This document shows, one piece after another, positions 30,952 through 43,913 of a stretch of DNA of 64,000 nucleotides. Positions within the stretch are counted from its first letter, which is position 1. Each line of letters begins with the position of its first letter. The notes beneath the pieces were generated by a model, which saw only the letters and a program-made list of their open reading frames with translations, did not search any database and was not told the origin of the DNA. Location of the stretch: assembly GCA_014905825.1 (NCBI GenBank), contig JACGCN010000035.1:372001-436000 (forward strand), in the 5' to 3' direction. This DNA is from Lyophyllum atratum (Eukaryota; Basidiomycota; Agaricomycetes; Agaricales; Lyophyllaceae). Made by a program: the position numbers and the translations under genes.

Positions 30952-33588
30952 CTACGGCGGCCCCGCTCCATACCCATACCATTGCGGTGGTGGTGGCTCA
31001 CCGCGAGGCGGGCCTGTGTACCCCGTTCTGGCTCCATACGGATAAGGGTAAGGGTCCGGCGGAGGCGCAGGGTACATGTGGTGCCACGACGGAAGCGGTG
31101 CGGTGAAGGGATAATGTTGCGGGCGCGGGGCGCCAAAGGTCGGAGGTGGGTGTGGATATGGTGGACGTGATTGCGGTGAGTGTGGATGTGGTGGACGTGG
31201 TTGCGGTGGGTGTGGATGCGGTAGGTGCGGATGCTCGTGGAAGGGAGGGCGCGGGGACGGGTGGCCGTAGTCGAATTCGTATCGTGGTGAGGGTCGTGGT
31301 CTTTGTGCATCGGTCTGGCCTCCGTGGCCTGGAGGAAGTTGCGGTAGAGGTGCTGCTGGAGAGGTTTCTGGAGGAGGGTGGGCAGCCGGAGGGTGAGGAT
31401 GTATGGAAGTCGAGGGCGGTGTACGCTCATAGCCTTGGGGTATGGGGATAGGAATAGCAGTAGCTTTCGCTTTAGGTTTATTTCGGTGTCTATGTTTCTT
31501 AGCTTTAGCTTTAGGCCTGTTCGCTGTTCCAAGAGAGACGCCCCCGCTGATACTCGACGTCAAGCCAGTCGTGGCTGGCTTCTTCCCTAGCGCCTTCTCA
31601 CTAAGGGAAACGACTGCAGTCGCAGTGAGTTGCTGAGGCTCTGCGCTCCTGCTAGGTTCGCTTGCCGCAGGTTTCGGCTGCACAGCACCACTACCGCTCG
31701 CCTCAGACGCATTCGAAGCGGCAGCAGCCTCTTCTTCCATTTTTATGGCTAATATCCTCTTCCTCTTCCTTCTGTTGTGACTCGCACTCAGCTCGCCCTC
31801 GGCGCGCTTTCGCTTCAGCGGCTTATGCTGCGAGACAGTTCCATCTTGGTCTCGCAAGGCCGCTTGGAACGTCGGCCAGAACGGCTTGTAGTCCGCCGGC
31901 GGGGGCTCACCTCCGAAGCGAAGGAGCTCAATGAGGCCGTGTTCGGCTGCTAAGAGGGCAGCACCAAGTTTCGCATCCGCTTTGGTGCGGTATTCCGGTT
32001 GCGCCGTGTACTCGTACCGTTCGAACTCAAAGGCCACTACTAGGGTGCATCCATATGCTTCATAGATACGAATCAATACGAGCTATGAATGAGTGCAAGA
32101 AAATGACGCACCATCCCTATCCATGTGGAACGTCCAAGTGTGGGTCTCGCCTGCCCCCTTCCGTCCCAGCATAGGATATATCTGCTCATCCACAAGCGAC
32201 CTCATCCTCGGCGAAATCTTATTATCGACCTCAAGTCCGATCTGTCTGATATACTCCCCCGCGCCCTGGCTCAGTGCCAGCAGCGACACCGCGTTCCGCG
32301 CGTCACGGCGGTTTGCAAACACGGGCTCGACGAGGTACGACCGGACCTCCCCCGCGCGGTCGATGCGGAGCACACAGCCGGTAAGTGTGGATTTCTCGGA
32401 GAGTTGCACGAAGGGCCAGAAGTAGTCAACCTTGAGGCGGGCGCCGCGCGCCTTGGTGATCCATGTGTTGAGCATGGCGGAGGCACCGATTTCCGTGGCG
32501 GTTTTGTCGCCGAAGTCGCTTGGGAGGGGGCGGGGAAGGGTGGCGAACCAGGTTTCGAGGGTGATGCCGTTTGTTGGTGTTGCGCGAGGCGGGGGCGGGG
32601 GCGGCGCTGATGGGGTGGGTTTGCCGGAGGGGTCGGCGATGCTCTGGATGTCGGCGATGAGGCCCTGCTTGATGGCGAGTTTCGCGGCGCCTGTTTTGGC
32701 GTCGTCGGCGGTGAGGTAGACCATATCTGTTGCGTAGATTCGCGGGGTCGCGAGATGGACACGTAGAACTGCTCCCCAGCCTGTGACATGCGTGAGGAAA
32801 AGGAGAGGGGTAAGTATGGGGACACTCACGAAGAGCGGGGTCCGCGGGCTCTTGGGTATGATAGAACATCCAGTCTGGAGAATAGTTCCCAGGGCGCCAT
32901 TCTTTGCAGGCACTTTCGATCGCGGCCACATTCACATCCTTTTCCTCCTCCTCTACCTCCGCTTCCATCTTGACTGTTGCCTCTGCCTGTCCGGTTGGAA
33001 CGCCTTCTTCCGCAGGAACGTCTTCGGCCACTAGAACTTCGTCTTTAAATTGCAACCTACTTGACTCGGGGTCTTCCTCCATCTTCACGTCACCGTACAG
33101 GATAAACTGCACCGCTCCCTTTTTTATTGCGGTTCTCGCAGCTTGTACCTTGGCGTCTTGGTTTCTAGAATGGCATGCCTGGCTTTCATACACACGGTAG
33201 TCACTCCCAGGTCGTGCTATCGTCAAGATGCATTGAATACCTAAGACAATTGAGCAAACATTTCACGAAACAGCATGTGACAAGGCGTACCATTTGGATC
33301 CCCTGAACGTCGTGCGATGTCAAACCGCAACGCGTTTTCGAGTGTAAAATCAGGAAAAGCTGATTCAACAGCTTCCTCTAGCCTTGAAATATGTTCGTCC
33401 TTGGTTAACAAGTCCGTTGATGGCAAGATCGCTTCTGGACAAGGGGAAAAAGCTGCAGCAGAGACATGACTAGGACTCTGTCTCGATTTAATAGCAGCCA
33501 AGTATTCATCAATGGGCAACGCCCCGATCTTTCTGAGGTTCTCGCACACGAGGTCGAAAGGCCGAGACGGAGGAGGAAGATGTGGCAT
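30952..33588 (-). CDS. Unknown protein with repeated dsRBD-like segments and a Pro/His-rich tail
   Basis: Minus strand. The first exon starts at ATG 33588 (MPHLPPPSRPFDLVCENLRK). Following exons contain three or four similar modules in which a short beta region is followed by an A-rich helix: AKVQAARTAIKKGAVQFIL, AKTGAAKLAIKQGLIADIQ, DARNAVSLLALSQGAGEYI and DAKLGAALLAAEHGLIELL. Each is preceded by a Y/V-rich strand such as YRVYESQA or YRTKA. This resembles the second half of a double-stranded RNA-binding fold, but the similarity is weak. The C-terminal exon (32076-30952) carries basic KKHRHRNKPKAKA and a long Pro/His/Tyr-rich low-complexity tail. No known catalytic motif was found. The product is probably nuclear or RNA-associated, by inference only. 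Confidence 0.6.
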
Positions 33589-35315
33589 TCCGCAACCCGT
33601 GCTCGCGGCGATATTTGTTCATCCGGTTCTTGCCAAACATCGCAATCCGTGCTAGCTTCCCGATTTGTTTTGCTCTCTGCTCCTCCTGGACTAACTAGTA
33701 ACAGGACTATCCTTCAGTGCAACACTTCTGGGAGCTCGTTCGACTACCTACGGCTGCCTGCTGCTTCTTCAATCACTTTTGGGACTTTTTGGACTCCATT
33801 ACCAGTTCGACATGATTTATTTGAGATTTGACGCTGGTGATTGTCTAAGTACGAAAGTGTGGCGAAGCTCATGACTGGGTACATGCTCTTACCTCCTTCA
33901 TCGCTGTCTCTCGATATCCTTGTCTACCGACCACAAGACTCAGGTGTCTGGGACATGAAACCCCTGAAGAATGCTAAAGGACGCGTTTTCGTGGGCGACA
34001 GCTCGTCTTGGACCGTCGGGAGCGTACTGGAACCGGAATACATCTCAGCTCAACCAAGCCCCGCCCCGAGCATGACCAGTACCTGTATCTGGGGCATGGG
34101 ACTATCATGCACCCGCACGGCTTTCTGGTTATGAACAACTTGGTGCACTGGGATTTATGGCGGTGGATTCTATGCGGGCCCGAGTATGATTCAGATCCGG
34201 ATGGCGGCAGGGGCGTGCTCCGCAAACGGGTGGACTCTAGGTCGGGACGTCGACACCCTAGCAGCCATTCCTCACCCTTGACTCAGGTTACTCTTTTTTT
34301 TCAGACAGAGGTGCTAAGCAGTGACCAGCCGCTTAGATTACTATGTACATTCATACAGTCGAAACACAAGGTCCAATACCAGCCCCTGCCAGAAACCCTC
34401 GCGCAGCTTACGGAACAAAGGCTACGTATACGAATCCAAACTTCTGGGACGGGGTGCTCTCGAGTCCGCATTCGACTCAAAGGCGTGTAAGAGTCAATTG
34501 AATTGAATTGGATGCAGGGTAGTGGACGCCATCGATGGATATCCCTGACGATATATGGGAAGCTGCGGGCTTGTATTTGTGGTGATCTGCGGAGGAGGGA
34601 TCTGCCGTCGGAGGAAGGAGGAAGGAATGCACCAAGGAGGCCCGATACGCAGACCGTGAGTGTGAATATCGTGACCAAGTTTGGGTTCGACTGAAAATAG
34701 CTGGCCAGGTTCTCGAGACGTGAGGAAGAGCTATAATTACTGGCGAGATGTTCAAGATAATCTCTCTCATGGGATCCTTGCGGCAGGTGGGCTTTGCCGG
34801 CACCGAGATGAGCTGTAGAGTTGGGCGGGAGAGCTGGAACGGCGGGTTGGTGTGGGTGTGGGATGCGTTAGCAGAAAGCTTTTACTTGAGTTTGCGCACG
34901 AGAATGCTAGGTGTTGTGGACTGGAGATTAGCTTTTAGCCACGCGTTCGCTGCGTGTAGAAAGTGTAACTTTATCCCGTTGTTGCAGGAGGAGACTTTAC
35001 TCACACAACGTTCCCATACAAACTCTGGGTGTCGCCGAGCCATCTCGATGTTGTCCATCTGGGGCAGGGCAAAGGCGCACCGTTTACCGGGAAGCTACGG
35101 TGACAGAGGCTGGGAAGATCGATGGGCGTGCAATGTGCATGCGAAAAGAACCAGAAAGAACCCCACTTGCTGGGCGATCCAGGACTCTGGTTCACCATGC
35201 GTGGGAAGACCCAGGGAGTGGGGTCGCCATCTGCCATCTCACTTTTTTCCTGCTGCCTCATCTAACCCAACGTCTCCATCTTCCACCTACACTCTGCATG
35301 CTCAGTGTGGCAGTG
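33589..35315. other. Spacer between divergent genes
   Basis: About 1.7 kb between the unknown minus-strand gene and the velvet gene. Open frames of 100-160 codons occur on both strands (for example 34008-34490 + and 34301-34803 -), but no splice-consistent model or family match emerged. A decayed gene is possible. The right end must contain the velvet promoter. Confidence 0.35.
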
Positions 35316-38300
35316 ATGGCCACCCCATCGACGAGCGCAGGCCCATCCACTGCGCCTGGGAACAACAACAATTACGCCTCGCACCGCGATAGACTGTGAG
35401 TATTCCCCACCCCCGCACCGATTCCACGGAGTCGGGTCCCCTCCTGCCTTGATTCATATGCATAACCCATCCTCCTCCTCCTCCTCCTCCCCCACACTCC
35501 TCCCCCTCCTAACCAGCCCATGCTGACTCTCCACCGCAGAGAATACCACCTCACCGTGCGCCAGGAGCCCAAACAGGCGCGCATGTGCGGGGTCGGTGGC
35601 AAGGCCGACCGCCGCCCTATCGACCCCCCGCCCATTGTGCAGCTTCGTGTGGTGGACCCTAGCGCGGCGTCTGCTAGGGCGGATTCGGCACGCCACACGT
35701 CGACGCCGCCGCCGGGGAGGAGAAGAAGGAACAGCGATATGAGCGACGAGAGTACGGCGAGCCCTGGCACGCCTGTGAGGGATCGCGACAGAGACAGAGA
35801 CAGGGATCGTGATAGGTGTGTTGCGTCTTCCAGTTATGTGGGACATACTGTTGTGCAGTATGGTTATCTCCGTCATTGTTGTTTTCTTGCACACTGTGAC
35901 TGGTATGTTTTCTGACACGTCTACGTCACCAGGCAATATGAATCATCTCCTACATCCCATCGGACACGCTCGCCCGCGCCTGCTCGGGACCGCGATGAGG
36001 AGGCCCCGTCGGACGTGGCTGGCTACGCGCAATCGTTCTTGCAGAACCCGTACTATTTCATGTTCGCCAGCTTGGCGAAACCGGACGATGACAAGGAGCT
36101 GCATTGGCTGAAGGTCTGTGCCACCATTCACATTCTTCTCCTTTGTATGGGATTCAGTATATCTATCCGCCTTATATTCTGTCTTTTCCTTTTTCCTTAT
36201 GATTAGGAGGCAATCGTGTTGACTCTCCCACATGTTTTTCTTCGCTTCCTCCTTCGCATTCCCTTTTTTTCGAGCTTTCGATGTTGTTCGTTTATCCTCG
36301 GCCGTTACTGACCATATGTCATATGTCTACCATTAGGACGGCCGCACGAGATGTACGACCGGCTCTGTAGTGTCATCACTTTATCATCTGAAGGACCCAC
36401 AACATGGGAATGAAGGTACGTTCATTTCTTGCGTACGCGATCACCTGTATGTGCACGTCTACCGCATATACCCATTGTCTTTGCACGTACACTCTTCTCC
36501 GGGCGTATATCCATCTTACCGGAAAGAAATCTCAGCGCATATACCTATCTCTGTGTCGGATTCAGCGCAAATATCCCCACTTCCCTTTTTGGCGCCCATA
36601 ATTGATCTCCTAGTCCATCTCGGCTGACACTTCTTCCCATAGACGCAGGCTTCTTCGTCTTCCCCGACCTCAGCGTCCGTACCGAAGGCAGCTACCGCCT
36701 CAAACTCAGTCTCTTCGAAGTCGTCGGGTACGTACCCCCCCCCCCCCCCCTTCTCTCCTCCCCATTAACTCACCCTCGGCATTGTATTGTAGTAACAACG
36801 TGCGCCACTGCAAATCCATCTACTCCGCGCCGTTCTACGTGTACACCGCCAAGAAGTTCCCAGGCATGGAAGAGTCCACACCCCTCTCGTGTTCCCTCGC
36901 GGACCAAGGCATCAAGATCCGCATACGTAAGGATATACGCGTAAGGAAGAGGCCGATACAGGCGTTGGAACAGCCGACGTACGCTGGCGCTGGGGAGCGG
37001 GATAAAACCAGGGAGCGCGATCGGGAGAGGGAGAGAGATAGGGAGAGGGAGAAGGAGAGGGAACGGGGGAAAGATAGGGATGAGGATGTGGATGATGATG
37101 ATGATGATGATGATGAGGATGATGATATGGACGGTGCGCGAGCGAAGGGCGCGCGGGGACGGGGCGCGCGGGGCCGGGAGAAGGAGAAGGACAAAGAGCG
37201 CAGACGCGATCGGGACAGGGACCGCGACAAGGACCGAGACCGCGATCGCGACCACGACCATGACCGTGAATCCCCCCCTCCCGAAGCCTCCACATCCACA
37301 TCCACAGCGCCAGGCCGAAAAGCAGCCAAACGCAGCCGGACGGACGATACACCCACCCCCACCATCGGCGTCGGGATCCCGCTGGGTGCACAGGCCATAC
37401 CGGTGCCGCAGCAGCATCCCTGGCCGCCGATTGCTTCGATCGATCCGACGCTTGGGCCTGCGATTCCGCCGCCGACGACTCAGCCAGTGCCGTTGGCGCA
37501 TGCGCTGGGACAGCAAGGGCAGCAGGGGCAGCAGGTGATTCCGCCGCCGCCGCCGCCGCCGCTGCAGGGGCAGGAGATGATGAGTGGGGTTGGGATGGGG
37601 ATGTACGATGGGAGGGCGCAGCAGCCGCAGCCACAGCAGGGGACGTATCAGGCATATGAGCACCCACCGCCACAGCAGCAGCAGCAGCAATATGCGTACC
37701 AGGGCCAACCCCAGCCGCAGCCGCAACCGCATCTCCAGCCCCAGCCCCAGCCCCAGCAGCCATTGACGCCCGGGGCGCAGATTCCCATGCACATGGGCCC
37801 GCCGCCCCCACACGCCCACGCACACGCACACCAGTACGCGTATGCCCCTCCGAACCCGAACCCGGGATGGCAGCCCCAGCCCCAGCAGCAGCCCCAACAG
37901 CAGCAGGTGTACGATCCGTATGCGCAGTACGCCAGCATGCCGCCCCCGCCGCTCCCGCACCACCACCAGCACCCGCCGCCCCCGCCGCCTCACCACATGC
38001 ACCAGCAGCACCACATGCATCCGCAGTACGGGCCCCCGCCGCATATGCAGATGAACATGGGGATGCAGCACGCACAACATCCACATCACCCGCAACAACA
38101 ACACCTCCATCCCCACCCGTCCGCGCCAAGGTACGATTACGCACTTGCACCTGCGCCTGGGGGCATGTACGCACCGCCGCCGCCGCCGCCACATCATTAT
38201 CAGCAGGGGGGGTACTACGATCCGCAGCAACAGCAACAGCACCAGTATGCGCCTATTGGGACCGCTGGCCCGACGAACGGCGCTGCTGCTGCAGGAGTGG

Positions 38301-39373
38301 GCACGGGAGGGGAGAGTGGGACGCCGACGCCTACACCGAGTGGGAGTGGGAGTGGAGCTGCGAGCGCACCTGGTCCTGCGTCCACGGCCAGCGTGGCGGC
38401 GGGAACCGTGTCACCGCCGGCGGGGGCTGCGGTGGCTGGTGCGTACCCGGATTACTCGGCCGGGGCGGGGGCGGGGGCGGGTCCAGGAGTGGGTGCTTCG
38501 GGAGCGTATCAGGGACGACCTCCGTCCCCCCCACGAGGCGGATATGCGCCTGCGCCTGCGCCGTATTACCCACATGCTCCGCCGCAACACCACCCGCACC
38601 CGCACCAGCACCAGCAGCAGATGTACCCGCCGCAGATGCCGCTGCATGTACAGCACCAGCAGCATTACCAGCAGCAACCTCAACCACAGCATATGCAGCC
38701 CCAACCCCAACCTCAACCTGCGCCCCAGCCTCAGGCACAGCAGCAGAGGCCGTATGCGCCTGCACCCGCACCGGCACCCGCACCTGCGTATGGTGCGTAT
38801 AACGCGGGCTACACCGTGCCACCGCCTGCGGAGTCGTGGGGGACGCCTCCGACTGGGAGTGGGTTCGGTATGGGACAAGGCGGTGGTGGTGGTGCTGCTT
38901 GGGATACGTACACGGGGAACGCACAGGGACAGGGACACGTGGGAGCTGTGGGGAGTCCGGGGGACCGGATACAGCTTGCACCGCTAAGGGGGGAGAGTAT
39001 GGGTGGGGGTGGAGGGGTGTCGCCGGTGATTTCGGGGGGGTATCCTGTGATTCAGATTAGGAGTAGCAGTCGGGATACGTATGGGAGTGGGCAAGGGCAG
39101 GGGCAGGGTGTTTCTGGATCGGGCGGGAGGGATGAAAGGAGGGATGAGTGGGAAAGGGATAGGACGGAGAGGGAGAGGGAGAGGGGGGATAGAGAGTATC
39201 GGAGAGGGAGGGAAGGGAGTATGGGGAGGGAGAGGGAGAGGGAGAGGGAGTTGAGGGAGAAGGAGGAGGAGAGGGAGAGGGAGCGGGATAGGGGACGGGA
39301 ACGGGAGAGGAGGGAGAGGGGGAAGAAGAACCCGTTGAGCCTTAGCAGCATTATTTCGGACGAAACGGGGTAG
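35316..39373 (+). CDS. Velvet-domain regulator (VosA/VelB type) with a very long Q/P/H-rich tail
   Basis: Six exons: 35316-35395, 35540-35815, 35933-36113, 36337-36415, 36643-36727 and 36793-39373, totalling 3282 nt (1093 residues). The velvet domain is clear: [104 protein letters not shown] and [15 protein letters not shown] charged RDRD-rich insert splits the domain after residue ~85. After it come an acidic (DDDDDD) and a basic/acidic RERE run, about 500 residues of Gln, Pro, His and Ala repeats, and a C-terminal RERER coil ending [14 protein letters not shown]. Velvet proteins are NF-kB-like DNA-binding factors that form homo- or heterodimers and link development, sporulation and secondary metabolism. 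Intron 5 contains a run of about 18 C. Confidence 0.93.
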
Positions 39374-40386
39374 AGAGGTATACCCCTTGGCTGCTGGTGA
39401 GTTTCCCTTCGTGAACTCATGGCCACTTTGACCTTGACTAACGGGTGGTTGTTAGACCTCTTCTATAGCTTCGCCTGTGAGCTAGGACCATTTCATTCGC
39501 GCCTCCACCTACCTTGTTTCTTGTTTCATCCGACATATCCGCTATCTTCGCTGTCCCGCCTGTTTTGTCGTTACCTGGTCCTTTTCCTTGTCGTACCTTA
39601 GCTTTACTCTAAACATCTTCCTATACCACACATCGTGACTCTACTACAACACTTGTCTTATGTCGTCTTCCCGTATTCTGGCCTAGCTATCTTGCTTTCA
39701 TCGTCAACGCGTTTAAAAAGTTGAGTGTATGTCGCTCGCAATTTGTATGTACTTTTATTGGAGGTTTTAGCAATGGTTTGCAAGGTCCCCAGCGCATCTT
39801 TTAATGATTTAGCCTCGGTAATACTAACGAACGCCTCGCTAGGTAGGGGTTATCAGTGCAGACCAGTGAGATCTCGGTGAGACCGTGATGACTTTTCCAC
39901 GTGGGCGCATCAACGGTGGCAATATTCGACTTGATCCCAACAGCCAGTGGAAACACAAGCTCAAGCATGTTAACCACTGAATCTGGTTTAGAAATCGGTA
40001 CACTTATCTCACTTACACTTCGTATTCACTCCTTCTAACGACCTAAGGGGCTGAGCGGCGAGCCTTCCGCTGACATTTCGACAACCTGTTTTACAACGAT
40101 TTTATCAAGATTTTACTTGACCAGATACCGACTGGATATGTCCATCTGCATGTACCTTCTGACATGATATACCCGGACCATCTATGATCTACGTCCCTGA
40201 CTACTCTTCCACATGGGCCATCGCAAAGCCATCGGCCCATCTTGCCCACTGGGTTCGCATCACCTAACTTATCCTTGTCGGTTTTTCATCCTGTCTCGTC
40301 CCCGCTCCAACTGGCTTCATGCCAGTGAGCAAGCCCTCCATACTCATTAATAACTCTAAGCCATTCAGGATCTGGTCTAATCAAGT
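39374..40386. other. Intergenic region
   Basis: About 1 kb between the velvet gene and the membrane-protein gene. No coding region supported. The first ~400 pyrimidine-rich bases are probably the velvet 3' UTR. Confidence 0.4.
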
Positions 40387-41443
40387 ATGACAACCATAAG
40401 AACCGTCATGATTGATGACCAAAGCCCCCGCGTGCGGTATACTGGCAATTGGGAAACAGCCGGGAACCCCCAAGAGTTCCAGGGGAGCACCCATGGCACG
40501 AAGGCAGCTGGGGCCCAGGCTGCGTTTACTTTCAAAGGTAAGCAATTGCTGCACAGATGACGACTCAGAGAATGAGCTCTCGCCTCCATGCAAGTGCCTC
40601 GGGGGAACACTGACTCATTGCTCGTCACTCTTAGGCTTATCCGTTTCTGTCTACGGCACGATTGAGCACGGCGGCGATGGTCCTTCTGGAGCCCCTACTT
40701 CATCGTACAGTATAGATGGCTCCAGCCCCGCCTCTTTCGTAGGCACACCGCCCGGCGCAAGGATTGCCTACAAACAACAGTACTTCCAGTCGGCTCGGCT
40801 CGACCCATCCAAAGAACATACTCTTGTTATTACTTGCACTGGGACAGGTGGGAACACCTTCTGGCTCGACTTTATAGAGGTCACGACAGACGCACCTGCC
40901 ACACAGTCAAACCCTTCTCTCTCCCCCTCCTCCCCCACACCTGTTCCTTCCCCCTCGTTGAAACCAACGCAGAGTGCGGTATCGTCACCCGGGGGGTCCC
41001 ATTCAGGTGATCTACCGAAAGGCCTAATTATAGGGATTACCGTCGGTGGTATTGCATCCCTTCTCCTTGTCGTCGTTATCATCCTCCTCCTGTGCTGCCT
41101 AGTGCGGCCACGGCGCAGGCAGAGGGAAGAGGCGCTGGTAGAGGAAGCTACTCCGAGAAACCACCAAGCGGCGACCGTTGATACACCCCCAAGTCCAGCG
41201 AGCGCACTTGACATAACTTCTACACATGTATCAAGCAGTGATGGATATGTCGTTCGTGGTGGACTCTCCCACGAAAAAGCGGGAAGCGGCTACACCGACA
41301 ATCGCGACCTACACCAAGCACCCGCGCCTTTCAATCGTGGCAGAGAAGAAACGGGGAGGTACAGCGCCGCTACCGCTTCTACGGAGCCCTTACCATCCTA
41401 TGAAAGCTCTCTTCCTCCACTGCCGACCTCGGGCGCTCACTAG
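40387..41443 (+). CDS. Single-pass membrane protein, intact paralogue of the split gene
   Basis: Two exons, 40387-40537 and 40635-41443, give 319 residues. ATG 40387 (MTTIRTVMIDDQSPRVRYTG) opens an ectodomain with YTGNW, GSTHGTKAAGAQAAF, VSVYGTIEHGGDG, SSYSIDGSS, YKQQYFQSARL and TLVITCTGTG, matching motif for motif the domain split by the chromovirus at 16834-17317. It is followed by a Ser/Pro stalk, a transmembrane helix (IIGITVGGIASLLLVVVIIL) and a cytosolic tail starting RPRRRQ. No classical N-terminal signal peptide is seen; the same is true of the paralogue. This layout is common in Agaricomycetes and its function is unknown; a surface or glycan-binding role is inferred. Confidence 0.85.
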
Positions 41444-42057
41444 GACCACCTTATTGCGCCCCATGTGCATATCCCCTAAACACAACTTACTACCGTTGAG
41501 CAGTGCGTGTCTCTATGAGTCTCAAGGTGATCAGATACACCCCATAATGCAGCTGGTGAGACACAGTCTCGGAGGAGGTCTCGGAGCGGGACCGACGGCC
41601 TATTCTAAATACGGTGAAACTGAGAGCCGCCCCTCTGTGAGGGGTTGTATACGTATAACGAGGAAAGGACTTCGATTTCGTGGCTTGAATATATAATACT
41701 TCCTGGAGTCTGTAATATTATCTCCGTATCCATGTTACCTACAACGGAAATTCCGAAGGATCCCAAGAACAAGCATCTTCGCAGCCGCGCCACTCCAGCC
41801 ACTCAACGCAATGATACGCCACTGTTCGTTTCGGGCACGGCTCTAACTCTCCTACCGTACCATCTGATCCACGTAGGACACTGCAATAGCTGTTGCCAAC
41901 GCGCACCACGCGTACCATGGGGAACCCATGGCCAACTACTACAGAAATGTTCCTCAGAGGGATTAGATCGGGGAGGCCGATGTATCGCAGTGTCTGAGGA
42001 ATGCCTGGGCGCAATTGCTGCACAACACCAATTTAGTCGATACGGAACGAAGACAAA
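41444..42057. other. Intergenic region between convergent genes
   Basis: About 610 bases separating the stop codons of the membrane-protein gene (+) and the F-box gene (-). Open frames here are the reverse of UTR-like sequence, and no gene is supported. Confidence 0.4.
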
Positions 42058-43913
42058 TCAAGGCAAGCTAACCTCTAAAAACGGTACTGGGTCTCTTGAG
42101 GATGATGGAACATGGTCTAATGTAATTGCTAGCGCAAGCACGCTTCTTGGGATCAACCATGACGCTAAGCTAGGCGACAAGTCTGGCGGGTATGTAATCT
42201 TGAGGCCCTTTAGATTGGCTAGCGAAGGGAGGACACCCCAGACGGCTGCATCAAACCCCACCGCGCGCTGCACATTGTCATCTTGTGCAGTCAGAACCAG
42301 AGAACGGAGATGCTGACGTCCTCGGAGCAACTCAGCAATGGCGGGGAAGAGATCACGGTCTACGACACGGCGATGGACGGCGTTTGCAGAGAATGCGAAG
42401 TGGCGGAGGAAAGGAAGTACAGGCTGTCCGTGGCTATACGACTGGAGAGCACGGAACTGGTGCGACGTAGCGCCATCAAGAGAGCAACCGAGTGTGAGGG
42501 ATTCAAGCTGCCTGCCATTTGTGAGGATGTCAGCGAAAAGCTGGTTGTTTAAGGGGACGTTTCCTGTGAAGTGGAAGTGTGTGAGGTTCCGAATGGAGAC
42601 GCTGTTCGTGGGGAAGACCCAGTGCGGGTTGTCGATGTAGACCGTACGCAGGGAGTCCCGGTTCTGAGCAAGGAAGGATTGAACTTGGTTGGTGGATCCA
42701 CCGGTTGTACAGTAGGAGAAGTGAGCTAGGTGTTTGAACTCCAGGAGCTGGAGGTCGACAGGACCATCTGGTGAGCTAGGGCAAGGACTTAAGGTATGGT
42801 ACAGAGAAATCTTAGAAAATTGCTCACTGTAACGAAAGCCCACGTAAACGCGATGTGCATGTCTGCAGTACACGTAGAACTGGTAAAACACCCTCAATGC
42901 CAGCAGATATATGGACATTGCGAAGATTCATAAGTTTGGGCAATGCATTCGTCAACATACCTTAGCCGTAGGAGTATGGTTAGGTCCGGATTCGGATTCA
43001 CAGCAAAGTAATAAACACACCGGTTTGGAATGCCATGGCCCCGTCACGATCTCGCATGGGTGCGTATATTCCTAACGTGCGTACAGAACTGGCAAACCCT
43101 GGGTCGACGATGATCCGGGTAAGGATGTCCGCACTCCTCTGTGCATGCCGAGAGTCATCATCCCTCGCGAAGGCAAGATCCCCCGCATGATGCGTCCATA
43201 AATCCCCTGTTGCCTCTTCTGCATCGATTCCTCCAAAGTGTAAGTCGAGTTTTTGAAAGAGAAGTTGGCTAGCAACCCGAGATACGGCGTGAGGAATAAA
43301 AAGTAGAGCTTTGAGATCGTGCCGAGGCAAATGGAGTGCAATCTCCCGCCATATTTCGATGGAAAAGCGATCTTTTCGTGGGAGAAGGGGTGCTAGAAGC
43401 TAAGATAAACCATCAAACCCTACCCAGGAGCTGAAGCAGAGGCGACAAACTTTTTCGACTGTCACCGAACGCTGATGTAGTAGTGCCTTCGCTTCGGGAT
43501 TGTCTGGCTCTGCGGCCAGAGCTGCCTGGAGGTCTGTAGACACGATAAGTAATGGTTTCATAAGGTTTTTTTTTCGGGGAAATAATTTGCTGACCCTCTT
43601 GAGCACCGAAGTGGGACCCAGCTGCAAGCCTAGCACGGGCCCGCAGTATTCGAGCCTTCGCGGTGTTCTCGGTCGATAGCGTGGAGATCAGCAGACATGA
43701 TTGAACGGCGTTTTCGATGATGGTTTTAGAGCGCCTGTGTATATGTGAATTGGTCAACGCTTTGAAAGATAGCTTGCAGCATGGTTTTGCTTACCCCTCT
43801 GGGTGAAGACTCCGCAGTGCGTACAAGAGGAGATCAGCCTTTTGGTTGTCGGTGAGGCAGGATGATACGTCGCGAATGCTGGCATCAAGGATCTTAGGAT
43901 TGAAGACTTCCAT
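42058..43913 (-). CDS. TPR / F-box / LRR-like protein
   Basis: Minus strand from ATG 43913 (MEVFNPKILDASIRDVSSCL). The N-terminal exons (RSKTIIENAVQSCLLISTL, ARILRARARLAAGS, ADLQAALAAEPDNPEAKALL) form a TPR-like helical region. An F-box-like motif follows: RFSIEIWREIALHLPRHDLK / LLFIPHAVSRVASQLLFQKL. The C-terminal exon, ending LEVSLP-stop at 42058, holds irregular leucine-rich repeats (LRTVYIDNP, LTHFHFTGN, LESLTLGCSL, LRSLVLTAQ, LKGLKITYP). The layout is that of Agaricomycete F-box substrate receptors of SCF ubiquitin ligases, a strongly expanded family. The substrate is unknown. An upstream in-frame start is possible. Confidence 0.82.

Noticed and set aside
36770..38242. Long minus-strand open frames opposite the velvet tail (up to 490 codons)
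   Set aside because: They are the reverse reading of GC-rich Q/P/H repeats. Composition is arbitrary Arg/Leu/Val-rich, with no splice or domain support, while the plus strand clearly encodes the velvet protein.
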